64,000 nt of DNA from Mycolicibacterium arabiense. GTDB lineage: Bacteria; Actinomycetota; Actinomycetes; Mycobacteriales; Mycobacteriaceae. Position 1 is the stretch's first letter. Each line of letters opens with the position of its first letter. The stretch spans positions 5,580,001 through 5,644,000 of the forward strand of contig NZ_AP022593.1 of assembly GCF_010731815.2 (NCBI RefSeq), written 5' to 3'. The translations under genes were made by a program, and so were the position numbers. Below, piece after piece: positions 27,186-34,994 of the stretch. Below the pieces are notes generated by a model. The model had not been told where the DNA came from. It saw nothing but the letters and a program-made list of their open reading frames with translations, and did no database searches.

Positions 27186-28079
27186 ATGGCGCCCCCCAAG
27201 CGAACCTCGTCGGCGCTCGGCGGCGACGACGGGGACGACCCACAGGACGCGGCCGCACCGACGTCGCCCGACGACGTGCTGGCCCTGGCCGAAGAGGCCG
27301 AAGCCGAGGCCGCTGAAGCCGAAGCACTGGCCGCCGCAGCCCGCGCCCGTGCCCGCGCGCTGCGCCTGCGTAGGGAAGCCGCAGCCGCTGGTGCATCCGC
27401 ACCGACCACCGTGACACCGATCACGGCTGCGGAACCAAGCGAGGCCACTGAGGTCGTCGGGCCCGACGAGCCGGATGTAGTCGACGAGCCCATTACCGAC
27501 GAACCCATTACCGACGAACCCGCTGCCGCCGACGATCCCGCTGCCAGCGACGATCCCGCTGCCGCCTCCCGGCAACGCAGGCTCCGGTTGCCACGGCCGT
27601 CGCTGGCGCTGGCCGCCGCCGCGCTCGCGATCGCGCTCACCGTCGGATTCGTGGCTGCGGGTGTCTACATGACCCTGCATCACCAGCGAGTCGTGGCGCA
27701 GCAGGAGCGCTCCGCCGAGTTCGCGGCCGCTGCCCGCCAGGGCGTCGTGACCCTGATGTCGCTCGACTTCACCCGCGCCGAGGAAGACGTGCAGCGCATC
27801 ATCGACAACACCACCGGCGACTTCCGCAAGGACTTCGAGGGTCAGGCGGAGATCTTCACCCAGGTCGCCCAGGAATCGAAGGTCATCACCGAGGCGACCG
27901 TGAACTCGGTCGCGGTGGCATCGATGACCCAGGACACGGCCACCGTGTTGGTGGCGGTCACGACCAACGTCTCCAACGCCGCCAGCCAGGAGCAGCAGCC
28001 CAGGTCCTGGCGGCTCAGCGTCGACGTGGCCCGCGACGCGGGCCAGATCAAGCTGGCGAAGGTGGAATTCGTGCCATGA
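27186..28079 (+). CDS. Mce-associated membrane protein (Mas) 1
   Basis: A 297-residue protein of the Mce-associated type. The cytoplasmic N-terminus has an Ala/Glu-rich coiled-coil segment (residues about 28-70), then a short acidic repeat (DEPITDEPITDEPAA, near 100-114). One transmembrane helix spans about 140-160 and leads to an extracytoplasmic NTF2-like domain ending AKVEFVP. Such proteins accompany mce operons, often just downstream of mceF. Here they are about 11.5 kb away. Its stop overlaps the next gene as ATGA. Confidence 0.85.
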   Translation: MAPPKRTSSALGGDDGDDPQDAAAPTSPDDVLALAEEAEAEAAEAEALAAAARARARALRLRREAAAAGASAPTTVTPITAAEPSEATEVVGPDEPDVVDEPITDEPITDEPAAADDPAASDDPAAASRQRRLRLPRPSLALAAAALAIALTVGFVAAGVYMTLHHQRVVAQQERSAEFAAAARQGVVTLMSLDFTRAEEDVQRIIDNTTGDFRKDFEGQAEIFTQVAQESKVITEATVNSVAVASMTQDTATVLVAVTTNVSNAASQEQQPRSWRLSVDVARDAGQIKLAKVEFVP

Positions 28080-28714
28080 CCGACGAGACACGCGAACCCG
28101 TTCCCGGCGAACCGTCCACCGGCGTCGACGAGACCGAGCCGGCAGCAGTCGAACTCGACGACACCACCGCCGAGGCATCGCCCCCGGCCGCCGCCACCTC
28201 GACGCGCGGCACGGCGCGCCCGGGTGGTCTCCGCGGCATCCTGATCCCCGCGGTGCTGGCGGTCCTGCTGCTCGCCTCGGCAGCGTTCGCGGCCTGGGTC
28301 TACGTAGAGCAGTACCGGCCCGACGACCAGACGAGCAGCACCGTTGCCGCATCGGCCATGGACGCGGCGTCCGAGGGCACCGTCGCGCTGCTGTCGTACT
28401 CGCCGGAATCACTCGATCAGGACTTCGCCACGGCCAAGACACACCTCACCGGCGAATTCCTCACCTATTACACGCAATTCACCACCGACATCGTCACGCC
28501 CGCGGCCAAGCAGAAGGACGTCAAGACCTCTGCGGACGTGGTCCGTTCCGCGGTCGCCGAGATCCAACCGGACTCCGCGGTCGTCCTGGTCTTCATCAAC
28601 CAGACGACCACCAGCAAGGAGAACCCGGCAGGCTCGTTCACCGCGAGCAGCGTCAAGGTGGGCATGACCAAGGTCGACGGAAAGTGGCTCATCAACGCGT
28701 TCGACCCGGTCTAG
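28076..28714 (+). CDS. Mce-associated membrane protein (Mas) 2
   Basis: A 212-residue protein with the same plan as the previous one: acidic N-terminus, a transmembrane helix at about 54-76, and an extracytoplasmic domain (YVEQYRPDDQTSSTVAAS to GMTKVDGKWLINAFDPV). It overlaps the preceding gene by four bases and is presumably co-translated. Mce-associated pairs are thought to stabilise or connect Mce complexes; the exact role is not known. Confidence 0.85.
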   Translation: MTDETREPVPGEPSTGVDETEPAAVELDDTTAEASPPAAATSTRGTARPGGLRGILIPAVLAVLLLASAAFAAWVYVEQYRPDDQTSSTVAASAMDAASEGTVALLSYSPESLDQDFATAKTHLTGEFLTYYTQFTTDIVTPAAKQKDVKTSADVVRSAVAEIQPDSAVVLVFINQTTTSKENPAGSFTASSVKVGMTKVDGKWLINAFDPV

Positions 28715-28756
28715 GTCTCGCCGCCGACCGACGACGATCCGATAGCGTGCTGGCCG

Positions 28757-29434
28757 ATGAACCCAACGGCGACTGAACCCTGCGCGATCGTGCCCGTGGA
28801 CGCGGCCGTCCAGCGCGCGGCGCTGTTCTGCGCCGTCGCCGGAGAACCGGCGCTGCTGCGCGTGCTCCGAACCCTGCTCGGCGATCGCCGCGTACCTGCC
28901 CGGCGCATCGTCGTCGTGGCCCAGCCGGAACTCGTCGACGACATCGCCGCGGCCACGGCCGACGCCGGCCTGGCCGAGATCGCGGTGCTCCCAGGCAATG
29001 CCACGCGCGTGCAGTGCGTGCGACGTGGGCTCGAGCATCTCGACCCGGGTCCGGACGTGCCGGTGCTGGTACACGACCATCGGTGCCCACTCGCGTCCGC
29101 GGCGGTGACCGACCGGGTACTCGAGGCGCTCGCCGCGGGCCACGACGTCGTGGCGCCGGTGCTGTCGATGACCGACACCGTGAAGCAGGTCGACGAGACC
29201 GGCGCGGTGGTCGACACCATCGACCGCCAGGCGCTGCGCACGGCACAGCATCCCCGCGGTTACCGCGCGGCGACGCTCGGGTCGCTGTTGCGCGAGGACG
29301 ATTGTGAGTTCACGTCGGCGCTGACGTCGGGTACGCCGATCGAGACCGTGACCGGAGACGGCGACGCCATCACCGCGGACCTGCCGGCCGACGCCGCGCT
29401 GCTCGACGCCATCCTGGCCGCTCGTTCGACTTAG
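28757..29434 (+). CDS. Degenerate IspD-like nucleotidyltransferase homologue
   Basis: A 225-residue protein related to 2-C-methyl-D-erythritol 4-phosphate cytidylyltransferase (IspD), with LVHDHRCPLAS where IspD has VHDAARP, and PVLSMTDTVKQVDETGAVVDT matching the housekeeping mycobacterial IspD. The N-terminal catalytic motif (AAGxGxR...K) is replaced by VPVDAAVQRAALF, TPQ is replaced by AQHPRGY, and the late lysine (NIKIT) is replaced by AITADL. It therefore looks catalytically inactive or repurposed. Its stop overlaps by four bases the end of the opposite-strand IspD-like gene. Confidence 0.8.
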   Translation: MNPTATEPCAIVPVDAAVQRAALFCAVAGEPALLRVLRTLLGDRRVPARRIVVVAQPELVDDIAAATADAGLAEIAVLPGNATRVQCVRRGLEHLDPGPDVPVLVHDHRCPLASAAVTDRVLEALAAGHDVVAPVLSMTDTVKQVDETGAVVDTIDRQALRTAQHPRGYRAATLGSLLREDDCEFTSALTSGTPIETVTGDGDAITADLPADAALLDAILAARST

Positions 29435-30141
29435 GCGTCGTCGCCCAGCAGGTGTGCGGCCACGGCGACGTCGTGGGGGAACGTCACCTTGAAGTTCGTC
29501 GGCGGACCGGGAAACACGTGCACGTCGACGTCGGTGAACCGCTGAATGCACGCCGAGGTGTCGGTCCCGTCGAAGCCCTCGGCCGCTGCCGCCCGGTACG
29601 CCGCGAGCAACGGCCGGGCGTGGAACGCCTGGGGCGTCTGCACGCGCACCAGGGCGCCGGGCACCCGGCTCGGGCGATCGCCGTCGTCGCGGAACACGTC
29701 GCCGGCCGGCATACCGGGGATGGCGCCGCCGAACTGGCGCGCCGTGGCGAGCGCCGCCGCCATCAGATCGGGGCCTGCCAGCGGGCGCGCGGCGTCGTGG
29801 ACGAGCACCACGTCGACGTCCCCGGACTCGATGTCCGGGGCGAGATGATTCAGCACGTTCCACTCGGAGCCGTGCCGGGTATCCCCGCCCTCGACCAGTT
29901 CGATTGCGGCCGAATCGACTTCGGCGGCCAGCATGCGCTCCGCGGTGGCGCGTTCACCGCGGCGGTACACCAGCACCACCCGGTCCACCCCCGGTGCGGC
30001 CGCGACGGCGTTCACCGACCACGACACCATGCTGCGGCCGGCCAACGGCAGGTACGCCTTGTTGCCGTCGGCGCCGACGCGGGTCCCCATGCCCGCCGCC
30101 AGCACGACGCCCACGGCGGCGGGCCCGGTGGTCGAACGCAT
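29431..30141 (-). CDS. IspD-like cytidylyltransferase with intact catalytic motifs
   Basis: A 236-residue nucleotidyltransferase. It carries the IspD motifs VVLAAGMGTR (residues about 12-21) with NKAYLPL, VLVHDAARPLAG near 114, VQTPQAFH near 163, and PTNFKVTFPHD near the end, corresponding to the catalytic arginine, lysine and aspartate positions. It may make CDP-methylerythritol or act on a related sugar-phosphate. It does not neighbour ispF and is convergent with a degenerate paralogue, so I would not assume it is the housekeeping IspD. It starts at ATG. Confidence 0.85.
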   Translation of the reverse strand: MRSTTGPAAVGVVLAAGMGTRVGADGNKAYLPLAGRSMVSWSVNAVAAAPGVDRVVLVYRRGERATAERMLAAEVDSAAIELVEGGDTRHGSEWNVLNHLAPDIESGDVDVVLVHDAARPLAGPDLMAAALATARQFGGAIPGMPAGDVFRDDGDRPSRVPGALVRVQTPQAFHARPLLAAYRAAAAEGFDGTDTSACIQRFTDVDVHVFPGPPTNFKVTFPHDVAVAAHLLGDDA

Positions 30142-30227
30142 CCGCTCACGGTAGACGGATGTAGCGGCGCGGACTCCGACCCGGTACGGTTCCGCCGGTC
30201 AGAGAGCAGGTAGAAGGGAGCAGGTCG

Positions 30228-31484
30228 ATGAGCGATCCGCAGCCGCAGGTGCCCCACACGGCGCGTGCCCATCGGATCCGGCCCATGGCCGGGCGCGACC
30301 CACACGAGAACCACCGGGTGGCCACGCCGCTGGAGCTACTGTTCGACCTCACGTTCGTCATCGCGTTCGGGATCGCCGCGTCCGAACTCGCGCACGCGCT
30401 GGCCGCCGGTCACGTCGGCACCGGGCTGATCGCCTTCCTCTTCTCGACGTTCGCCGTCTGCTGGGCGTGGATCAACTTCACCTGGTTCGCCTCGGCCTAC
30501 GACACCGACGACTGGGTCTACCGGGTCCTGACGATGGTGCAGATGGTCGGCGTGCTGGTCCTGGCACTCGGCATCCCACCGTTCTTCGCGTCGATCGAGC
30601 ACGGCGGGCACCTCTCCAACGAGATGCTGGTCGCCGGCTACGTGGTGATGCGGGTCGCGATGGTGACGCAGTGGCTGCGCGCGGCCCGACAGGATCCCGG
30701 GAGGCGGGCCGCCAGCCTCACCTACGCCACGGTCATCACCATCGTCCAGGTCGGGTGGATCGTGGCGATCTTCCTGCCCGTCGGCGTAACCCTCGGCCTG
30801 GCGATGTTCGCGATCCTCGCGCTGGCGGAGATGTCCGGACCCTGGCTGGCCGAGACCCGCAAGGGTGGCACGCCATGGCACGCCCACCACATCGCCGAGC
30901 GATACGGACTGCTGGCGATCATCGCCCTCGGCGAGGGAGTGGTCGGCACGGTGGCGTCGCTGACCGCCGTCGTCGGCGAGCACGGGTGGACGCCCGACGC
31001 CATCCTGCTCGCGGTGGCCGGCACCGCACTGACCTTCGCGATGTGGTGGATCTACTTCGCCATGCCGTCGGCCGACGTCCTGCACGCCCATCGTGAGCGG
31101 TCGTTCCTCTTCGGTTACCTGCACATCGCCGTGTTCGGCGCGATCGTCGCCACGGGCGCCGGACTGCACACCGCGGCGTACTACGTCGAGGACCACTCCG
31201 AACTCGGGTCCACCGGGACGGTGCTGTCGGTCGCGTTGCCGGTCGGAATCTTCGTGCTGCTGGTGTTCGGCCTCTACGCGCTGCTGGTGCGGTCGTTCGA
31301 CACGTGGCACGTCGTGCTCAGCCTGGTCACCGTCGCCGTGCTGGCGGCAGCGGTGGTGTCGGCGATGGCCGGCGTCCCGATGACGGCGTGCCTGCTCATC
31401 GTCACGCTCGCACCCGCGATCGGCGTGGTGGGCTCCGAGATCCTCGAGCACCGGAGGGCCGGGACCGCGCCGCCCGCCTCGTAG
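30228..31484 (+). CDS. Low temperature requirement protein A (LtrA) family membrane protein
   Basis: A 418-residue polytopic membrane protein with about 12 hydrophobic segments. The LtrA family signature VATPLELLFDLTFVIAFGIA is at residues about 33-52, and HHIAERYGLLAIIALGEGVVG near 225 is the second family hallmark. Function is unknown in this family beyond a link to cold growth in Listeria. The start is ATG with GAAGGGAGCAGG upstream. It stands alone between divergent IspD-like genes and the ChaB-like gene. Confidence 0.9.
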   Translation: MSDPQPQVPHTARAHRIRPMAGRDPHENHRVATPLELLFDLTFVIAFGIAASELAHALAAGHVGTGLIAFLFSTFAVCWAWINFTWFASAYDTDDWVYRVLTMVQMVGVLVLALGIPPFFASIEHGGHLSNEMLVAGYVVMRVAMVTQWLRAARQDPGRRAASLTYATVITIVQVGWIVAIFLPVGVTLGLAMFAILALAEMSGPWLAETRKGGTPWHAHHIAERYGLLAIIALGEGVVGTVASLTAVVGEHGWTPDAILLAVAGTALTFAMWWIYFAMPSADVLHAHRERSFLFGYLHIAVFGAIVATGAGLHTAAYYVEDHSELGSTGTVLSVALPVGIFVLLVFGLYALLVRSFDTWHVVLSLVTVAVLAAAVVSAMAGVPMTACLLIVTLAPAIGVVGSEILEHRRAGTAPPAS

Positions 31485-31565
31485 ATCGTGTTCGACGGCC
31501 GCGTGGTGGGTACGCACCCTGACAGCGGCGCACACGCGTCGCGGTGAGTCAGACGGGAGTACGAC

Positions 31566-31985
31566 ATGCCGAAGACGACCAAGAGCGGGCAGGCGAAGAA
31601 GAGCGAGCTGCCCAGCACGTTGAAGAAGTCGCCGGAGAAGGCGCAGCGGACGTTCGCCAAGGCGCACGACGCCGCCGCCGAGGAGTACGGCGAGGGTCAA
31701 CGGGCCTATCGGACGGCGTTCAGCGCCGTCAAGCACAGCTTCGAGAAGGTCGGCGACCACTGGGAGGCCAAGGACGAGAAGGGCCCTTCGGACGAACGCG
31801 CCCAGAGTGGCGGTCCCAACCCCAAGGGCGAGACCGCCGAGGGCGTCGACGCGAATGCCAGCAAGAAGCACCTCATGGACGTGGCGAGGCGCCTCGACGT
31901 CGACGGCCGGTCGAAGATGACGAAGGACGAACTCGTCACCGCGATCAGGAAGGCCAACCGCCGCGAGTCGGCGAAGAACCGCTAG
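31566..31985 (+). CDS. ChaB-like protein with C-terminal Rho-N/SAP-like domain
   Basis: A 139-residue basic/acidic protein. Residues about 13-70 match ChaB (ELPSTLKKSPEKAQRTFAKAHDAAAEEY, with VKHSFEKVGDHWEAK). Residues about 98-135 look like a Rho-N/SAP-type helix pair (KKHLMDVARRLDVDGRSKMTKDELVTAIRKA) that could bind nucleic acid. A mycobacterial cation-transport regulator annotation is conventional but unproven. It ends one base before the convergent MFS gene. Confidence 0.85.
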   Translation: MPKTTKSGQAKKSELPSTLKKSPEKAQRTFAKAHDAAAEEYGEGQRAYRTAFSAVKHSFEKVGDHWEAKDEKGPSDERAQSGGPNPKGETAEGVDANASKKHLMDVARRLDVDGRSKMTKDELVTAIRKANRRESAKNR

Positions 31986-31986
31986 G

Positions 31987-33288
31987 TCAGCGCGGCTCGA
32001 ACGTCTCCAGCAGCGACCGTTCCTGCTCGGCCTTCATCAACCGGCGCGCCTTGCGCCGGGTGATGAGGATGCCGACCACCGCGATCGTCCACACCGCGTA
32101 CTGGACGGTCCACGCGACGTGGAACGAGTCGAACGAGTAGCCCCCGGAGGCGTCGAGGATCGCGCCCATCGCCTGCATGACCATCAGCGCGGCGAGGAAG
32201 CCGCCCATGTTGACCATGCCCTGGGCGGTGCCCAGCGTAGAACTGGGATTGAAGGTGCGGGCGAAGTCGAAGCCGACCATCGATCCCGGCCCGCCGACCG
32301 AGATGACGACGACCAGCACGACGAGCAGCCACAGCGGTGCCCGCGACGGGAGCGCCAGCACGACGGTCCAGATGATCGCGTTGCTGGCAATGATCAGCAG
32401 GACCACCCGCGAGCGGCGGTGGGGTAGCCGGCCGGTGACGATGCCGATGACGATGCCCGCCGAGATCGCCGCCACCACGGAGACCGTCAGCAGCGCTCCT
32501 GCCGTCGCCGTCGACAGCCCCTGCGCCACGGTCAGGTACGGCACACCCCACATCAGTGCGAAGACCGTGACCGAGAACTGCGTACCCATGTGCGTGAAGA
32601 AGCCAAGGCGGGTCCCTGGGCGCAGCCATACCGTCTTGACGCTCGACAGGGTCGCCCGAACCGTCATGGCCTCCGTGGCCACCTTCCGGCCATGTGGCGT
32701 GTCCTTGATCAACGCGAACGCCAACACCATCGCCAGGGCGCCCAGTGCGGTGACCGAGGCGTACGCGGTCGCCCATCCCGCCCCGGTCAGCAACGCGAGG
32801 AACGGGAGTGCCGACAGCACCTGACCGAGTTGCCCGCAGATGCCGGTCAGCTGGGTCAGCAGTGGCACCTGCTTGGGCGGGAACCAGTGCGGTACGAGTC
32901 GGAGCACCGAGATGAACGTGACTGCGTCGCCGAGGCCGACGACGGCGCGGGCACCGATCGCCAGTGGTAGCGACGACGTGAGCGCCAGCGTGATCTGGCC
33001 GGTCGCCATGAGAGCCGCGCCTGCGACGATGAGCACCCTGGACCCGTACCGGTCGAGCAGGATCCCGGCGGGCACCTGCGCGCAGGCGTAGACCACGACC
33101 TGCAGGACCACGAAGGTCGACAGCACACTCGGCCCTGCGGCGAAGCGGTCTGCGGCTTCCAGCCCGGATACGCCCAACGTCGTGCGGTCGAGAACCGCAA
33201 CGATGTAGGCGAGAAGACCCGTCGACCAGATGACCCAGGCGCGCACTCGGTCGATCGTCCCGTACCGGTGGGCCCCGGAGCGAATCAC
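31987..33288 (-). CDS. Major facilitator superfamily transporter
   Basis: A 433-residue protein with about 12 transmembrane helices. The first-half motif DRYGSRVLIVAGAALMATGQ (MFS motif A, loop 2-3) and GLGDAVTFISVLRLVPHWFP are visible, and the duplicated second half begins around residue 230. The MerR regulator is divergent from it and a dyad lies between them. The substrate is unknown; a drug or metabolite exporter is possible. The start may be a later GTG (VRAWVIW). Confidence 0.9.
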   Translation of the reverse strand: MIRSGAHRYGTIDRVRAWVIWSTGLLAYIVAVLDRTTLGVSGLEAADRFAAGPSVLSTFVVLQVVVYACAQVPAGILLDRYGSRVLIVAGAALMATGQITLALTSSLPLAIGARAVVGLGDAVTFISVLRLVPHWFPPKQVPLLTQLTGICGQLGQVLSALPFLALLTGAGWATAYASVTALGALAMVLAFALIKDTPHGRKVATEAMTVRATLSSVKTVWLRPGTRLGFFTHMGTQFSVTVFALMWGVPYLTVAQGLSTATAGALLTVSVVAAISAGIVIGIVTGRLPHRRSRVVLLIIASNAIIWTVVLALPSRAPLWLLVVLVVVISVGGPGSMVGFDFARTFNPSSTLGTAQGMVNMGGFLAALMVMQAMGAILDASGGYSFDSFHVAWTVQYAVWTIAVVGILITRRKARRLMKAEQERSLLETFEPR

Positions 33289-33331
33289 CGCCGCGGCGCG
33301 TGGACGTCGACGCGTTCGCTGAATTCGTCAT

Positions 33332-33353
33332 CTGGTGACGTGAACGTCATCAG
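33332..33353. promoter_or_regulatory. Dyad between MFS and MerR genes, candidate operator
   Basis: CTGGTGACGT-GA-ACGTCATCAG forms 10-bp arms with one mismatch and a 2-bp centre; the inner TGACGTGAACGTCA is perfect. MerR-type regulators usually bind dyads inside long promoter spacers in divergent regions, which fits this position. Confidence 0.5.
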
Positions 33354-33455
33354 TCTGCGTGGTCAGAGCGCTTTCTGGATGGCTACAGTGGCGGTCGGCA
33401 TCGTTGCAGACGGCGTCGACCCATGTGAGCTATTCGGCAATCGGAGCGAAGGACA

Positions 33456-34352
33456 GTGGCTGAGTATCGACTGAACGACCTGGCCGTCCTGTCAGGCGTG
33501 AGCGCGCGCAACATCCGCGCCTACCGCGAGCGCGGGCTCCTCGACGCGCCGCAACGGCGGGGCCGCGCCGCGTACTACGGCGATCAGCACCTGGCGCAGT
33601 TGCGCGCCATCGCCAGTCTGCTGCAGCGCGGCTTCAGCACCGCGCACATCGCCGAGTTCATCACGGGCATGCGCGAGGGGCACGACCTCGCCGACGTGCT
33701 CGGCATGCACGACGCGATCTTCGGGAGCCCCGCCACCGCCGAGCCGGCAGCGGTCGACATCGATCCGGACGGCGACGAGGCCAAACGACTCCGTGACCTC
33801 GGCCTGGCCGAGGTCGCATCCGGCCGGGTAGTCCTGGCGAACCCCGCGCTGGCACGGATCGTCCGCCGATCCCCGGAGCCCGTCGAATACGTGCGGACGC
33901 TGCTGCGACTGGCCGACGCCACCGCCGAACCGGTGGAGCGTCTGGCGACCGCGGTCGTCGGCGAACTCACGGCTGCGGCGATCGACAGGTTCGGCGAGCC
34001 GGTGGTGCCCGACCACGAGTCGATGGCCGAGTTGCGGCGGGTGATCGCCGACCACCGCGAACTCGCCGAGCAGGTCGTGATCGATCGGCTCGGCGCGTCG
34101 ATGCGCAGGCACTCGTCGGCGGCGGTCGAGTGGTACACGACGGACGTGTTGCTCGGTGGAAATTGGGGACCCGGCGGTGGTGGTCGCGGGTCGTCAGATG
34201 CGGGTGCCCGCGGGGTCTCCGCCGAAGCGCTGCGCCAGCCACACGGGGACGATCGCGAGGACGGTCAGCGCCGCGGCGACGACGTTGATGACGGGGGCCT
34301 GGTTGGGACGGAACAGGTTGCCGAAGATCCAGATGGGCAGGGTCTGGACTGA
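33456..34352 (+). CDS. MerR family transcriptional regulator with C-terminal read-through
   Basis: The N-terminal half is a MerR helix-turn-helix (YRLNDLAVLSGVSARNIRAYRERGLLD, then LRAIASLLQRGFSTAHIAEFI). The protein-like part runs to about residue 230 (AVEWYTTDVLLGGNW). After that it is a glycine/serine- and aspartate-rich tail of about 65 residues whose last 159 bases are antisense to the permease gene at 34194-34994. I infer that the original stop was lost and the frame now runs on. It starts at GTG (MAEYRLNDL) with GAAGGAC upstream. Regulator of the divergent MFS gene is a reasonable inference. Confidence 0.82.
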   Translation: MAEYRLNDLAVLSGVSARNIRAYRERGLLDAPQRRGRAAYYGDQHLAQLRAIASLLQRGFSTAHIAEFITGMREGHDLADVLGMHDAIFGSPATAEPAAVDIDPDGDEAKRLRDLGLAEVASGRVVLANPALARIVRRSPEPVEYVRTLLRLADATAEPVERLATAVVGELTAAAIDRFGEPVVPDHESMAELRRVIADHRELAEQVVIDRLGASMRRHSSAAVEWYTTDVLLGGNWGPGGGGRGSSDAGARGVSAEALRQPHGDDREDGQRRGDDVDDGGLVGTEQVAEDPDGQGLD

Positions 34353-34994
34353 CGGTCCCGCGGTGAACGTGGTGACGACGATCTCGTCGAAGCTCAGGGC
34401 GAACGCCAGGATCGCACCCGCGACCAGTGATCCCCGCATCATCGGGAACGTGACGTAGCGGAACGTCTGCCATGTCGACGCGCCCAGATCGGCCGATGCG
34501 TCCTCGAGATGCGTTCCGAGACGGCGCAACCGGGCCTGGGTGTTGTTGAAGACGATGACGATGCAGAACGTTGCGTGCCCGACGATCACCGTCGCCAGTC
34601 CCAGGGTCAGCCCGAGGGCGGACGTGAACGTCGCGTTCAGCGCGATGCCGGTGACGATGCCGGGCAGCGTGATCGGCAGCACCACCAGGAAGCTGATGGT
34701 GTTGCGCCCGAAGAAGTCGAACCGCTGCACGGCGAACGCGGCCATGGTGCCCAGGACCAGTGCGATGACCGTGGCGCCGACTCCGACGACCGCGGAGTTC
34801 GCCAGCGACGTCCACATGCCCTTGCTGTTCGCGGCGTCGCGCCACCACTCGAGGGTGAAGCCGCTCGGCGGGAACGCGAACGAACGCGAGGAGTTGAAGG
34901 CGTTGACGACGACCAGAAGCAATGGTGCATGGAGGAATACGAGGACCATCACGGTCCAGGCGCGCAGACCACCACGGGCGGAGCGGGACAGCAT
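34194..34994 (-). CDS. ABC transporter permease, PotC-like (polyamine type)
   Basis: A 266-residue binding-protein-dependent permease with about six helices. The EAA loop (EDASADLGASTWQTFRYVTFP, where it contacts the ATPase) lies near residues 155-175. It has the potC-like segment HAPLLLVVVNAFNSSRSFAFPPSGFTLEWW. It begins at the ATG at 34994, overlapping the preceding permease stop by one base. It is the last gene of a minus-strand operon that starts with the ATPase at 38171. Confidence 0.93.
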   Translation of the reverse strand: MLSRSARGGLRAWTVMVLVFLHAPLLLVVVNAFNSSRSFAFPPSGFTLEWWRDAANSKGMWTSLANSAVVGVGATVIALVLGTMAAFAVQRFDFFGRNTISFLVVLPITLPGIVTGIALNATFTSALGLTLGLATVIVGHATFCIVIVFNNTQARLRRLGTHLEDASADLGASTWQTFRYVTFPMMRGSLVAGAILAFALSFDEIVVTTFTAGPSVQTLPIWIFGNLFRPNQAPVINVVAAALTVLAIVPVWLAQRFGGDPAGTRI

